Positions 1-7,176 are shown, counted from the stretch's first letter. The stretch: 15,477 nt of DNA from Zoogloeaceae bacterium (GCA_015657735.1 SSSX01000862.1:1-15477); one strand, 5' to 3'. The notes: generated by a model from the sequence alone, not told the origin. Program-made: numbers and translations.

Positions 1-251
1 ATGTTCTCGAACAGGCGCCGGATGAAGTCGGTCATCATCGTGATCATCCATGGCCCGGCGAGCACCAGGGTGATGAAGGTGGCGATCAGCTTGGGCACGA
101 AGGACAGCGTCTGCTCGTTGATCTGGGTGGCGGCCTGGAAGATCGACACGATGAGGCCGGTGACCAGCGCGGCGATGAACAGCGGCGCCGATACCAGCAG
201 CGCGAGTTCGAGGGCCTGGCGGCCGAGGTCGATGACGGTGGTCGGAGTCAT
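1..251 (-). CDS. fliQ: FliQ, flagellar export-gate membrane protein (3' end cut by window edge)
   Basis: FliQ is a small inner-membrane subunit of the flagellar type III export gate, where it packs with FliP and FliR. Only 83 complete codons are present, starting at the ATG complementary to 249-251; the family is usually about 89 residues, so roughly six C-terminal residues lie beyond the left edge. The protein begins MTPTTVIDLGRQALELALLV and has two hydrophobic helices (about residues 15-37 and 51-72) around the conserved polar stretch ATQINEQTLSFVPK (41-54), a hallmark of the FliQ/SpaQ/YscS family. The start lies 9 bp after the fliP stop, so the two are probably co-transcribed. fliR would be expected next, outside the window. 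The identification is secure. Confidence 0.96.
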   Translation of the reverse strand, partial: MTPTTVIDLGRQALELALLVSAPLFIAALVTGLIVSIFQAATQINEQTLSFVPKLIATFITLVLAGPWMITMMTDFIRRLFEN

Positions 252-260
252 GGCGAAGTC

Positions 261-1004
261 CTATCCGAAGCTCTGGACCAGCGAGCCGATCAGCAGGTTC
301 CAGCCGTCGACCAGCACGAAGAGCATGATCTTGAAGGGCAGGGCGACGATCGCCGGACTCATCATCATCATGCCCATCGACATCAGTACCGAGGCGACGA
401 CCATGTCGATGATCAGGAACGGGATGAAGACGATGAAGCCGATCTGGAAGGCGGTCTTCAGTTCGGAGGTGACGAAGGCCGGAATCACGACGCGCATCGG
501 CAGGTCGTCGGCCTTGTCGACCCGCGGCGTCTTGGCGAGCTTGGAGAACAGGTTCAGGTCGGGTTCGCGGATCTGCTTGAGCATGAAGCCCTTGACCGGC
601 ACGGTGGCGCGGTCGAGCGCCTCGTTGAAGCTGATGCGGTTTTCGGAGAGCGGCAGCCAGGCGTCGGTGTAAACCTTGTCGGCCACCGGCGCCATGATGA
701 AGAAGGTGAGGAACAGCGACAGGCCGACGATGACCTGGTTGGGCGGCGAGGTCTGGGTGCCCATCGCGTGGCGCAGCAGCGACATGACGATCATGATCCG
801 CGTGAAGCTGGTCATCATCAGCACCGCGGCGGGCAGGAAGCTCAGCGAGGTGAGCAGCAGCAGGGTCTGCACCGACAGGCTGTACTGGGTGCCGCCGGCA
901 CCGGCCGGAGTGCTGGTCAGCGCCGGCAGGGCCTGGGCCACAACCGGCAGCGGGGCGAGCAGCAGCACGGCGGCTGCGGCGCCGAGGGCGCGACGGGCTT
1001 TCAT
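261..1004 (-). CDS. fliP: FliP, flagellar export-gate protein
   Basis: FliP forms the core ring of the flagellar type III secretion gate in the inner membrane, through which rod, hook and filament subunits pass. The 247-residue protein has a cleavable-type signal peptide (about residues 1-25, ending VVAQA), which is typical of flagellar FliP, then helices near 46-76, 90-112, 184-212 and 222-246. Diagnostic conserved stretches are TSPPNQ (85-90) and IPAFVTSELKTAFQIGF (174-190) followed by FIPFLIIDMVVASVLMSMGM (193-212). The methionine-rich segment at 208-215 is the family's gating M-loop region. The start codon overlaps the fliO stop as ATGA, implying translational coupling. The length is normal for the family. 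Confidence 0.98.
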   Translation of the reverse strand: MKARRALGAAAAVLLLAPLPVVAQALPALTSTPAGAGGTQYSLSVQTLLLLTSLSFLPAAVLMMTSFTRIMIVMSLLRHAMGTQTSPPNQVIVGLSLFLTFFIMAPVADKVYTDAWLPLSENRISFNEALDRATVPVKGFMLKQIREPDLNLFSKLAKTPRVDKADDLPMRVVIPAFVTSELKTAFQIGFIVFIPFLIIDMVVASVLMSMGMMMMSPAIVALPFKIMLFVLVDGWNLLIGSLVQSFG

Positions 1005-1411
1005 CGGGGGCGACGCTCCAGCGTCTGTTTCAGCCAGCTCTGGAAATCCTTGCCGCCGGGCAGCGGCGGCGCGGTCCCCGGGGCGGGGGGCAGGTCGGCG
1101 GCGTCGAGGGTGTGCAAAGGGGTGACGCGGCCGGGGGCCACGCCGAGGACGAGAACCTTGTCGGCCACCTCGACCAGCACGACCCGTTCGCGCGGACCGA
1201 CGGCGGTCGCGCCGCGCAGCCGGATGAGCCCGGCGGCGCTCCCGGTGCCGGCGCCCAGGCGTTTGAGAAGATGCAGGCTGGCGATCAGCAGGCCGACGAT
1301 CAGCCCCAGCCCGAGCAGCATCTGCACGACACTGCCGGTCACGTCGAGGCTGCCGTCCGCGGCGGCGGCGGCGCTGGCGAGCAGGCCGGCGGGGAGGAGG
1401 GAGAGGCGCAT
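1001..1411 (-). CDS. fliO: FliO, export-gate assembly factor
   Basis: FliO is a bitopic membrane protein that helps assemble the FliP ring of the flagellar export gate. This 136-residue protein has a short hydrophobic N-terminus that may act as a signal peptide (1-18), one clear transmembrane helix (about 27-49) and a cytoplasmic domain carrying the family motif VGPRERVVLVEV (71-82). The C-terminus ends in an amphipathic stretch, FQSWLKQTLERR. FliO is the least conserved gate protein, so the call also rests on position: it overlaps fliP by four bases. It is separated from fliN by about 0.5 kb containing an opposite-strand ORF and a hairpin, unlike the tight fliN-fliO junction of many species, so fliOPQ may have its own promoter. 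I could not identify a convincing sigma-54 or sigma-28 site in front of it. Confidence 0.92.
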   Translation of the reverse strand: MRLSLLPAGLLASAAAAADGSLDVTGSVVQMLLGLGLIVGLLIASLHLLKRLGAGTGSAAGLIRLRGATAVGPRERVVLVEVADKVLVLGVAPGRVTPLHTLDAADLPPAPGTAPPLPGGKDFQSWLKQTLERRPR

Positions 1412-1556
1412 GACGGTGGGCGGAAAATGTCGGGGCTCCGACGGGATGCTGGCAGCCAGCTTAGTCGCCGGCGCACTGGCTTCATCCGTTGATTAGGCGG
1501 GCAAAACGGTACTTTTTCATGCTTTGGGCTTTTCTCCCTGAACTGCGCTGCGGGCC

Positions 1557-1562
1557 TATACT
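1557..1562 (+). promoter_or_regulatory. Possible promoter -10 element for the small antisense ORF
   Basis: The hexamer TATACT is one base from the sigma-70 consensus TATAAT and lies about 80 bases upstream of the small ORF at 1641, in an otherwise GC-rich stretch. No good TTGACA-like hexamer sits 16-18 bases upstream. An alternative reading is an ECF-type promoter, with GAACT at 1540-1544 and TCAAA at 1562-1566 separated by 17 bases. Either reading is tentative. Confidence 0.25.
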
Positions 1563-1640
1563 CAAAACTCTCGGAGCTGCCGGATGGGGTGGTCGGCGGG
1601 CTCTGCAGAAGGCGGTTCCCAACAGAGTGGAGGTGTGATC

Positions 1641-1847
1641 ATGTTGCTGTGGCATCGTGACGGCCAGCCCGCGGCTGGCGGGGGGGACGGGGTTGCGGCG
1701 CTTACGAAGGCTTCGTCGGGCTATGAGGCGAAGCGCCAGCGGGCCTTGCAGATACTCGGCGAGCGCTGGCTGTTGCACCATGCCAATTCGCCCGACCGGC
1801 GGCCGGTGCGCTCGGTGCTGGCACGCGGGCAGGCCAGCGTGGTCTGA
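1641..1847 (+). CDS. Small hypothetical protein (68 aa), embedded antisense between fliN and fliO
   Basis: I do not recognise this protein. It reads as a real small gene: ATG at 1641 is preceded by a strong ribosome binding site (GTGGAGGTG, 1627-1635) at good spacing, and about 84% of its codons end in G or C, like its neighbours. It begins MLLWHRDGQPAAGGGDG, then has a basic, probably helical segment (KRQRALQILGERWLLHHAN, about 31-49) followed by DRRPVRSVLARGQ. No signal peptide, membrane helix or cysteine motif is visible. A possible -10 hexamer (TATACT, 1557-1562) lies upstream. It runs opposite to all surrounding flagellar genes and is convergent with fliN. It could be a small regulatory or DNA/RNA-binding protein, or a lineage-specific orphan. 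Function is unknown. Confidence 0.55.
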   Translation: MLLWHRDGQPAAGGGDGVAALTKASSGYEAKRQRALQILGERWLLHHANSPDRRPVRSVLARGQASVV

Positions 1848-1881
1848 GCCGGCACGCGGCGGGCCGTCGGCAGGGGAGGTG

Positions 1882-1901
1882 CCCGCGGCGAACGCCGCGG
1901 G
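1882..1901. terminator. Perfect GC hairpin between fliN and the small antisense gene
   Basis: CCCGCGGCG and CGCCGCGGG form a 9-bp perfect inverted repeat around a central AA. It begins 5 bases beyond the fliN stop and 34 bases beyond the stop of the convergent small ORF. There is no T-run on either side, so it is not a textbook intrinsic terminator. It could be a bidirectional terminator of the GC-rich type, a pause site, or a 3'-end stabiliser that limits read-through into fliO. Confidence 0.5.
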
Positions 1902-1906
1902 AACGA

Positions 1907-2365
1907 TCAGTTGCGCAGTTTGCGGATACGTTCGGCCGGCGTGATGATGTCGGTGAGGCGGATGCCGAACTTGTCGTTCACGACCACCACTTCGCCCTGC
2001 GCGATCAGCGTGCCGTTGACCAGCACGTCCATCGGCTCGCCGGCCAGGCCGTCCAGTTCCACCACCGAGCCGTGGGCGAGCTGGAGCAGGTTGCGGATCG
2101 CGATCTTGGTGCGTCCCAGTTCCACGGTGAGCTGCACCGGGATGTCCAGGATCATGTCGTAGTCGTTGAGGGAGCCACCCTTGGCCGCGCCCTGGCCGAA
2201 GTCGGGGAACAGCTGGCTGGCCGGCTTGGCCTGGAAAGGCGACTCGTCGCCGGCGGCGGGTTCGGCCGGGTCGGTCAGGCCTTCGGCAGCGGCCTGCTCC
2301 TGCATGGCGGCGGCCCAGTCGTCGTCGCTGATCTGGTTGTCGTCGGGGGCGTCGGTTTCTGACAT
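1907..2365 (-). CDS. fliN: FliN, flagellar motor switch/C-ring protein
   Basis: FliN forms the lower part of the cytoplasmic C-ring, works with FliM in switching rotation, and docks the FliH-FliI export ATPase. The 152-residue protein has an acidic, disordered N-terminal extension (1-65) and a C-terminal SpoA domain (about 70-148) with the family-typical DIPVQLTVELGRTKIAI (74-90), LLQLAHGSVVELDGLAGEP (93-111) and LVNGTLIAQGEVVVVNDKFG (115-134). The start lies three bases after the fliM stop, and a good AAGGAG site spans the fliM stop, so translation is coupled. It is the last gene before the break with fliO. The identification is secure. Confidence 0.98.
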   Translation of the reverse strand: MSETDAPDDNQISDDDWAAAMQEQAAAEGLTDPAEPAAGDESPFQAKPASQLFPDFGQGAAKGGSLNDYDMILDIPVQLTVELGRTKIAIRNLLQLAHGSVVELDGLAGEPMDVLVNGTLIAQGEVVVVNDKFGIRLTDIITPAERIRKLRN

Positions 2366-2368
2366 GGT

Positions 2369-3367
2369 TTACTCCTTGCCGCTGGCCGGGGTTTCGTCTT
2401 CCTGGGCGAGGAAGCGTTCGATCTTCAGCGCGTACTGGCCGCGCTGTACGCCGTAGCGGCATTCCATGAACGGAATGCCATCCACTTCGGCCTGAATGGT
2501 TTCCGGGATGGTGAGCGGAATCACGTCGCCGGGCTTCATGTTGACGATGTCGCGCAGGGTCACGTTGGCGGTGCCGAGGCGGGCGGTGAGCTTCACTTCG
2601 GCGCTCTGCAGCTGCTTGCCCATCATGCTGACCCAGCGGTTGTCCTGGGTGATGTGGTCGCTCTGCATCGTCGAGTAGAGCGTTTCGCGGATCGGCTCGA
2701 GCATCGAGTAGGGGAAGCAGAAATGCATTTCCGCCTGCGAGCCGCCGAACTCGAGCGTGAAGGAGGCGGCCACGACGACCTCGGCCGGGGTCGCGATGTT
2801 GGCGAACTGGGGGTTCATCTCCGAGCGCACGTATTCGAATTCGAGTTTCCGCACCGGCGCCCAGGCCTTGGCGTATTCGTCGAAGATGACTTTCAGCAGG
2901 CCCTGGATGATGCGCTGTTCGGTGAGGGTGAAGTCGCGCCCCTCGACGCGGGTGTGGAAGCGTCCGTCGCCGCCGAACAGGTTATCCACCACCAGAAAGA
3001 CCAGGTTCGGGTCGAGCACGACCAGTGCCGTGCCGCGCAGGGGCTTGGCGATGAACAGGTTGAGGTTGGTCGGCACCACCAGGTTGCGCACGAACTCGCT
3101 GAACTTCTGGACCTTGATCGGCCCCACCGAGATTTCCACGTTGCGGTGCATGTAGTTGAACATGCCGATCCGCAGGTAGCGGGCGAAGCGCTCGTTGATC
3201 AGCTCCATCGTGGGCATGCGCCCACGGACGATGCGTTCCTGGGTGGCGAGGTTGTACGGCCGGATGCCGTCGCCGCCTTCGTCGCTGACTTCCTGCTCGT
3301 CGGACTCCCCGGTGACGCCCTTGAGCAGGGCGTCGACCTCTTCCTGGGAGAGAAAGTCCTGAGCCAT
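2369..3367 (-). CDS. fliM: FliM, flagellar motor switch protein
   Basis: FliM is the C-ring subunit that binds phosphorylated CheY and changes the rotation sense of the motor. The 332-residue protein shows the three expected parts: the N-terminal CheY-P-binding peptide LSQEEVDALL (6-15), a CheC-like middle domain with the GGxG loop FGGDGRF (131-137) that contacts FliG, and a C-terminal SpoA domain (about 255-322) that pairs with FliN. The intact CheY-binding peptide implies the motor is under chemotactic control, although no che genes are in the window. It starts 14 bases after the fliL stop with a weak ribosome site (GGGTAA). Length is typical. Confidence 0.98.
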   Translation of the reverse strand: MAQDFLSQEEVDALLKGVTGESDEQEVSDEGGDGIRPYNLATQERIVRGRMPTMELINERFARYLRIGMFNYMHRNVEISVGPIKVQKFSEFVRNLVVPTNLNLFIAKPLRGTALVVLDPNLVFLVVDNLFGGDGRFHTRVEGRDFTLTEQRIIQGLLKVIFDEYAKAWAPVRKLEFEYVRSEMNPQFANIATPAEVVVAASFTLEFGGSQAEMHFCFPYSMLEPIRETLYSTMQSDHITQDNRWVSMMGKQLQSAEVKLTARLGTANVTLRDIVNMKPGDVIPLTIPETIQAEVDGIPFMECRYGVQRGQYALKIERFLAQEDETPASGKE

Positions 3368-3381
3368 GGTGGATTACCCGT

Positions 3382-3948
3382 TTATTGCACGATGAACTGG
3401 TTGAACAGCACCGCCAGTACCGGCCCGTCGTCTTCCGGCCGGCTGCGCTTGTTCTTCTTTTTCGGATTGGGCGCGTAGCCGAGCACGTCGTTGGCTTCTT
3501 CCTTGATCTCGCTGGCGAGCTCCTCGCGGCCGTCGGTCGTGGCGAGTTCGGACGGCTTCTTCGACGACAGCAGCATGATGACCCGATGCTTGAGCTCGGG
3601 CATGTACAGCTTCAGCGAGTCGCCCACTTTGGGGTCGGCCACCCGCAGCACCATCGTGGCCTGCAGGAAGTGGTCGCCTTCCTCCGGCGAGAGGTTGACG
3701 GTGAACTGTTCGAGCTGCACGAAGACCGGCGGCTTGGACGGATCGACCTTGACTTTCGGCGGCTCGTGGGAGGGCTCTTCCTCTTCCTCGCCGTCGGCGT
3801 GCTTCTTCTTGCCCATCAGCATGAACGCGGCGGCGCCGGCGACGGCCAGGATCACGACCGCCACGATGATGATGATCAGCTTTTTCTTGCCCCCCTTGGC
3901 GGGGGCTTCACCTTCGGCGGCTTCCGCCTTGGCCGGTGCTTTCGCCAT
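3382..3948 (-). CDS. fliL: FliL, flagellar basal-body-associated membrane protein
   Basis: FliL is a single-pass inner-membrane protein that surrounds or stabilises the MotAB stator units and supports torque. The 188-residue protein has a lysine/alanine-rich cytoplasmic tail, one transmembrane helix (about 24-46), an acidic periplasmic linker (EEEEE, 54-58) and the conserved FliL domain, including FTVNL (82-86), HRVIMLLSSK (121-130) and DGREELASEIKEEAN (139-153). A lysine-rich insert (KKKNKRSR, 163-170) precedes the terminal VLFNQFIVQ. A strong AAGGAG site precedes the ATG. It is 93 bases downstream of fliK; a weak stem (GGGCG/TGCCC) followed by CTTTTCC lies in that gap, but I do not consider it a firm terminator. 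Confidence 0.95.
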   Translation of the reverse strand: MAKAPAKAEAAEGEAPAKGGKKKLIIIIVAVVILAVAGAAAFMLMGKKKHADGEEEEEPSHEPPKVKVDPSKPPVFVQLEQFTVNLSPEEGDHFLQATMVLRVADPKVGDSLKLYMPELKHRVIMLLSSKKPSELATTDGREELASEIKEEANDVLGYAPNPKKKNKRSRPEDDGPVLAVLFNQFIVQ

Positions 3949-4041
3949 GCTGGATTACTCCTTGTCTGACTGCATTGTTATCCATCACGTTCGTCCGGCA
4001 AGCCTGGAAAAGGGGCACAAGCGCCCGGCATTTGTGGCGAT

Positions 4042-5169
4042 TCAGGCGAACGTATCCACCAATCCTTCTCCGCGCCGCAGCCACGGGCCGCTGACGGTGT
4101 TCGTGCCGCCGCCGTCGGCGCTGCCGCGGGACGGGCTCCAGCTGCTGCCGCGGCGGCCGTCGCCGGGCTGACCGGAGGTGCCCACGTCGGCCTGGCCGAG
4201 GCTGATGCCGCTCTGCTCGAGGATCTCGCGCAGGCGCGGCAGGCTTTGTTCGATCAGATCGCGCGCGGCCGGCGTGGCGGCGACGATCTGGGCGCTGGTC
4301 TGGTCGCCGCTGACGGTGATCGACACTTCGACCTTGCCGAGCTGGGGCGGCGTCAGCGTGAGTTCGGCGTGGCTTTCGGCGTGGCCGACCATCCAGCTGA
4401 CCCGGTTGCCGACTTCCTCCGGCCAGCCGGCGCTGCCGGCGGGCGTCGCGACGTGCAGCGGCACCGGTGCGGCGGCCGGCGGGGTGCTCTCGCCGCGCAG
4501 GTTGGCGAGGGCGGCGGCGTGGAGGGCGGCGAAGTTGTTGGCCGGCGCGGCGGCGAGTTCGCTGCCGCGTTCGGCGCTGCTGCCGGTCGGGGCGTTGGTG
4601 TGCGTTGCGGCGGAGGCGTCGGCGCTGGCCGGGCTGGCGGATCGTGCGGTGGCGGCGGGCACGCCGTCGGCGGCCGCGTCGGGGCGCGCTCCGCCGTGGC
4701 CGGCAAGTTTTGCCGGCTGGCCGGTGAGGTCTGCCGTTGCGGCGGCGGGCTTGCCGCTGTCGCCGCCGGCGGCCGGCAGCAGCGCGGCACGGCCGGCTCG
4801 CGGGCTGTCGCCGGCCGGTGCGTCACCGGTGGCGGCGTCGGCCCGCGGCGGGGCGGCGGGGGGCGCGAGGCCGGCCAGCAGCGCGGCCATTTCGGGCGGA
4901 ACGGGCGACATCGCCGCGCCGTCGGCGGCGGCCTGGCCGTCGGCGCGGGCCTGATCGGCCTCGTTGGCGGCATCGGCCGGCCGCGCGCTGTCGTCGTCGG
5001 AGCCGGCCTCGCCGCTGCGCATCTGGCGCTTCAGCTCGGTGGCGAAGCCCTGCTCGCCGGCGTCGGCCGGCGCGGCTTCGGCGGACGCGTCGGGGCGGGT
5101 GCCGGCGAGGCTTTTGGCGGGGGCGACAGGAGCGGTGTTGGCGATCGGGTTCAAGGCCGGTCCGGGCAT
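4042..5169 (-). CDS. fliK: FliK, hook-length control protein
   Basis: FliK is the secreted molecular ruler that measures hook length and switches the export gate from hook to filament substrates via FlhB. The 375-residue protein fits the family pattern: a long, low-complexity Ala/Pro/Gly-rich N-terminal ruler (1-245) and a conserved C-terminal hook domain (about 249-328) with LTLTPPQLGKVEVSITVSG (270-288) and LIEQSLPRLREILEQSGI (305-322), followed by a Gly/Ser-rich tail. I chose the ATG at 5169 because an AGGA site precedes it at about 8 bases and a near-perfect sigma-54 promoter lies just upstream; a longer reading to 5217 would run into that promoter. The ruler half is probably poorly conserved outside close relatives. 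Confidence 0.93.
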   Translation of the reverse strand: MPGPALNPIANTAPVAPAKSLAGTRPDASAEAAPADAGEQGFATELKRQMRSGEAGSDDDSARPADAANEADQARADGQAAADGAAMSPVPPEMAALLAGLAPPAAPPRADAATGDAPAGDSPRAGRAALLPAAGGDSGKPAAATADLTGQPAKLAGHGGARPDAAADGVPAATARSASPASADASAATHTNAPTGSSAERGSELAAAPANNFAALHAAALANLRGESTPPAAAPVPLHVATPAGSAGWPEEVGNRVSWMVGHAESHAELTLTPPQLGKVEVSITVSGDQTSAQIVAATPAARDLIEQSLPRLREILEQSGISLGQADVGTSGQPGDGRRGSSWSPSRGSADGGGTNTVSGPWLRRGEGLVDTFA

Positions 5170-5207
5170 GATGGAAGTCCTGGTGAGGATGCTGACAGCG
5201 GTCACAC

Positions 5208-5223
5208 AGCAAGCCACGTGCCA
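5208..5223 (-). promoter_or_regulatory. Sigma-54 (RpoN) promoter for fliK
   Basis: On the minus strand the site reads TGGCACG-TGGC-TTGCT, matching the RpoN consensus TGGCACG-N4-TTGCW at every defined position, with GG and GC exactly 10 bases apart. The expected start of transcription is about 5197, giving a leader of roughly 28 bases to the fliK ATG at 5169. It lies in the 72-bp gap between fliJ and fliK, so fliK-L-M-N can be transcribed independently of fliF-J. FlrC, encoded in this window, is the obvious activator (inference). Confidence 0.88.
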
Positions 5224-5241
5224 GTTCTGGCCCGGCCGCGA

Positions 5242-5691
5242 TCACTCCTCGTCGGTGCGATCGCGGAATTGCTTGGCGGCGTGTTCGTCGGTGAGCCGTT
5301 GTTCCTGCCGGGCTTCCTTGCGAGCCTGCTGGCTTTGGTGGCGGTGCGACAGGGTGTCGAAGGCCTTCACCTTGTTGCGCTGATCCACCCACGCCTGCTG
5401 GCCCTGCTCGGTGCGTTGCCGGGAATCGGAAACGACCCGCTGCTGCTGGGCGATCGCGTCATCGAGCTTGCCGAGGAAGGCGCTGAAATTGCGCCAGGCG
5501 TCGGGGCCGATGCCGTTGCGCGCCGCTTCGACGAAGCGGGCGTGGTATTCCTGGCGATACGTCATCAACAGGGTGAGCTTTTCCTCGACCGCCTGTTCGC
5601 TGGCAATCAGTTCGCCGAGCTTGCGGGCGGCTTCGTCCATGCGGCTGTTGGCCAGGTCCAGCAGGGTCTGCAGCGGGAACGGCTCAGTCAT
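5242..5691 (-). CDS. fliJ: FliJ, flagellar export chaperone/ATPase stalk
   Basis: FliJ is a small antiparallel coiled-coil protein that sits in the centre of the FliI hexamer, links it to FlhA and helps recycle export chaperones. The 149-residue product is almost entirely helical and charged, with heptad-like patterning throughout (for example LQTLLDLANSRMDEAARKLG near the start and a Gln/Arg/Glu-rich C-terminus), as expected for this weakly conserved family. I prefer the ATG at 5691, preceded by AGGA at about 8 bases; an in-frame GTG at 5697 is possible. It lies between fliI and fliK, the canonical position. A sigma-28-like site lies just upstream. Confidence 0.93.
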   Translation of the reverse strand: MTEPFPLQTLLDLANSRMDEAARKLGELIASEQAVEEKLTLLMTYRQEYHARFVEAARNGIGPDAWRNFSAFLGKLDDAIAQQQRVVSDSRQRTEQGQQAWVDQRNKVKAFDTLSHRHQSQQARKEARQEQRLTDEHAAKQFRDRTDEE

Positions 5692-5709
5692 CTTCACGTT
5701 CCTGTGGCG

Positions 5710-5736
5710 TTATCGGGCGGGGGACGGAAATCTTGA
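5710..5736 (-). promoter_or_regulatory. Possible sigma-28 (FliA) promoter upstream of fliJ
   Basis: On the minus strand TCAAGATT, an 11-base spacer and CCCGATAA match the FliA consensus TAAAGTTT-N11-GCCGATAA at 13 of 16 positions with ideal spacing. Transcription would start near 5703, only about 12 bases from the preferred fliJ ATG, which puts the ribosome site at the very 5' end and weakens the case. fliJ is not normally a late (sigma-28) gene, so this may be chance. Confidence 0.3.
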
Positions 5737-5772
5737 GGGGCGGGGTGTGACGCCCTGCGTGGACCGACGGCG

Positions 5773-7176
5773 TCACGGCACCGCTCCGAACAGCGCATGG
5801 AGCTTTTCGACCGCCGATTCGTAGCGCTCGCTTTCGTCGATGCGCTGCTGCAGGAAGGCTTCGAGGCGCGGGTACATGTCGACGGCCTGGTCGAGCACCG
5901 GGTCGGAACCCGCGTGGTAGGCGCCGACCGCGATCAGGTCGCGGGAGCGCTGGTAACGCGAGAACAGCTGCTTGAAGCGCCGCACCATGTCGAAGTGCTG
6001 GCTCTTGACGAGGTTGTGCATGGCCCGCGAGATCGACTGTTCGATGTCGATGGCCGGGTAGTGGCCCTGGTCGGCGAGGTTGCGCGACAGCACGATGTGG
6101 CCGTCGAGGATGGCCCGGGCGGAGTCGGCGATCGGGTCCTGCTGGTCGTCGCCCTCGGCGAGCACGGTGTAGAAGGCGGTGATCGAGCCGCCGCCTTCCG
6201 GCCCGTTGCCGGCCCGCTCGACCAGCGCCGGCAGCCGCGCGAAGACCGACGGCGGGTAGCCGCGGGTCACCGGCGGTTCGCCGATGGCCAGCGCGATCTC
6301 GCGCTGGGCCATCGCGTAGCGGGTCAGCGAATCCATGATCAGCAGCACCTGCTTGCCCTGGTCGCGGAAATACTCGGCCACCGTGGTGGCGTAGGAGGCG
6401 CCCTGCAGGCGCATCAGCGGGCTGGTGTCGGCGGGGGCGGCGATGACGGCCGAGCGGGCCAGGCCCTCGGTGCCGAGGTTGTGTTCGATGAACTCCTTGA
6501 CCTCGCGGCCCCGTTCGCCGATCAGCCCGACGACGATCACGTCGGCCGCCGTGTAGCGCGCCATCATGCCGATCAGCACCGATTTGCCGACGCCCGATCC
6601 GGCGAACAGGCCCATCCGCTGGCCGCGGCCGACGGTGAGCAGGCCGTTGATGGCGCGGATGCCGACGTCGAGCGACTGGGTGATCGGCGCCCGCTGCAGC
6701 GGGTTGATCGGGCGCGACTGGAGCGCCCGCGAGTGGCGCACGGCGAGCGGGCCGAGGCCGTCGAGCGGGCGGCCGGCGCCGTCGACGACGCGGCCGAGGA
6801 GTTCGTCGCCCATCGGCAGGTGCTTGGCCCGGTCGGAGGCGCGCCGGCGCGGTTCGATGCGCTCGCCGGCGATCAGCGGCGGCTGGGTCGGCTCGATCGG
6901 CAGCACCTGGGCGCCGGGGGCGAGGCCGAAGACGTCGTCGGTGGGCATCAGGAAGATTTTTTCGCCGTGGAAGCCGACCACCTCGGCCTCGACCGAGCTG
7001 CCGCCCGGAATGACGATGCGGCAGCCGGAGCCGAGCGGAAGCTTGAGACCGGAGGCTTCCATGACCAGTCCGTTGATGCGGGTCAGGCGCCCGGAGATCT
7101 GCCATGGCGGCGTCGCGCCGACCAGCTTGCGCCCGTCGGCGAGGAAGGCCCGCCAGGTTTCGGTGCCGTGTTCCAT
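5773..7176 (-). CDS. fliI: FliI, flagellum-specific export ATPase
   Basis: FliI is the F1-beta-like hexameric ATPase of the flagellar type III export apparatus; it is regulated by FliH and couples ATP hydrolysis to substrate unfolding and entry. The 467-residue protein has an N-terminal beta-barrel region (about 25-95), Walker A AGSGVGKS (192-199), the LIGERGREVKEF segment (218-229), Walker B VLLIMDSLTR (277-286) and the ATP-synthase alpha/beta-type signature PAIDIEQSIS (374-383), then a helical C-terminal domain. All catalytic motifs look intact and the length is typical. Its ATG overlaps the fliH stop by one base (TGATG), a coupling that suits proteins forming a complex. The frame stays open far upstream across fliH and fliG, but those residues are a shadow of other genes. 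Confidence 0.98.
   Translation of the reverse strand: MEHGTETWRAFLADGRKLVGATPPWQISGRLTRINGLVMEASGLKLPLGSGCRIVIPGGSSVEAEVVGFHGEKIFLMPTDDVFGLAPGAQVLPIEPTQPPLIAGERIEPRRRASDRAKHLPMGDELLGRVVDGAGRPLDGLGPLAVRHSRALQSRPINPLQRAPITQSLDVGIRAINGLLTVGRGQRMGLFAGSGVGKSVLIGMMARYTAADVIVVGLIGERGREVKEFIEHNLGTEGLARSAVIAAPADTSPLMRLQGASYATTVAEYFRDQGKQVLLIMDSLTRYAMAQREIALAIGEPPVTRGYPPSVFARLPALVERAGNGPEGGGSITAFYTVLAEGDDQQDPIADSARAILDGHIVLSRNLADQGHYPAIDIEQSISRAMHNLVKSQHFDMVRRFKQLFSRYQRSRDLIAVGAYHAGSDPVLDQAVDMYPRLEAFLQQRIDESERYESAVEKLHALFGAVP

Noticed and set aside
1448..1460. Palindrome GCTGGC-A-GCCAGC upstream of fliO
   Set aside because: Short and GC-rich; such palindromes are expected by chance in this composition, and nothing else marks it as an operator.
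1482..1520. Possible 12-residue leader peptide (MKKYRFARLING) upstream of fliO
   Set aside because: The nearest ribosome-site-like sequence (GGGAG) is too far from the ATG and there is no attenuator structure behind it; a chance frame is more likely.
1482..2462. Minus-strand frame running from fliM through fliN into the fliN-fliO gap
   Set aside because: Arg/Pro/Gly-rich shadow of fliM and fliN in another frame; only its last codons lie in non-coding sequence.
3965..4040. GATAAC-containing promoter and a GGGC/GCCC hairpin between fliK and fliL
   Set aside because: No matching -35 for sigma-70 or sigma-28 is present, and the stem is only 4-5 bp with a weak T-run; fliL is more simply read from the fliK promoter.
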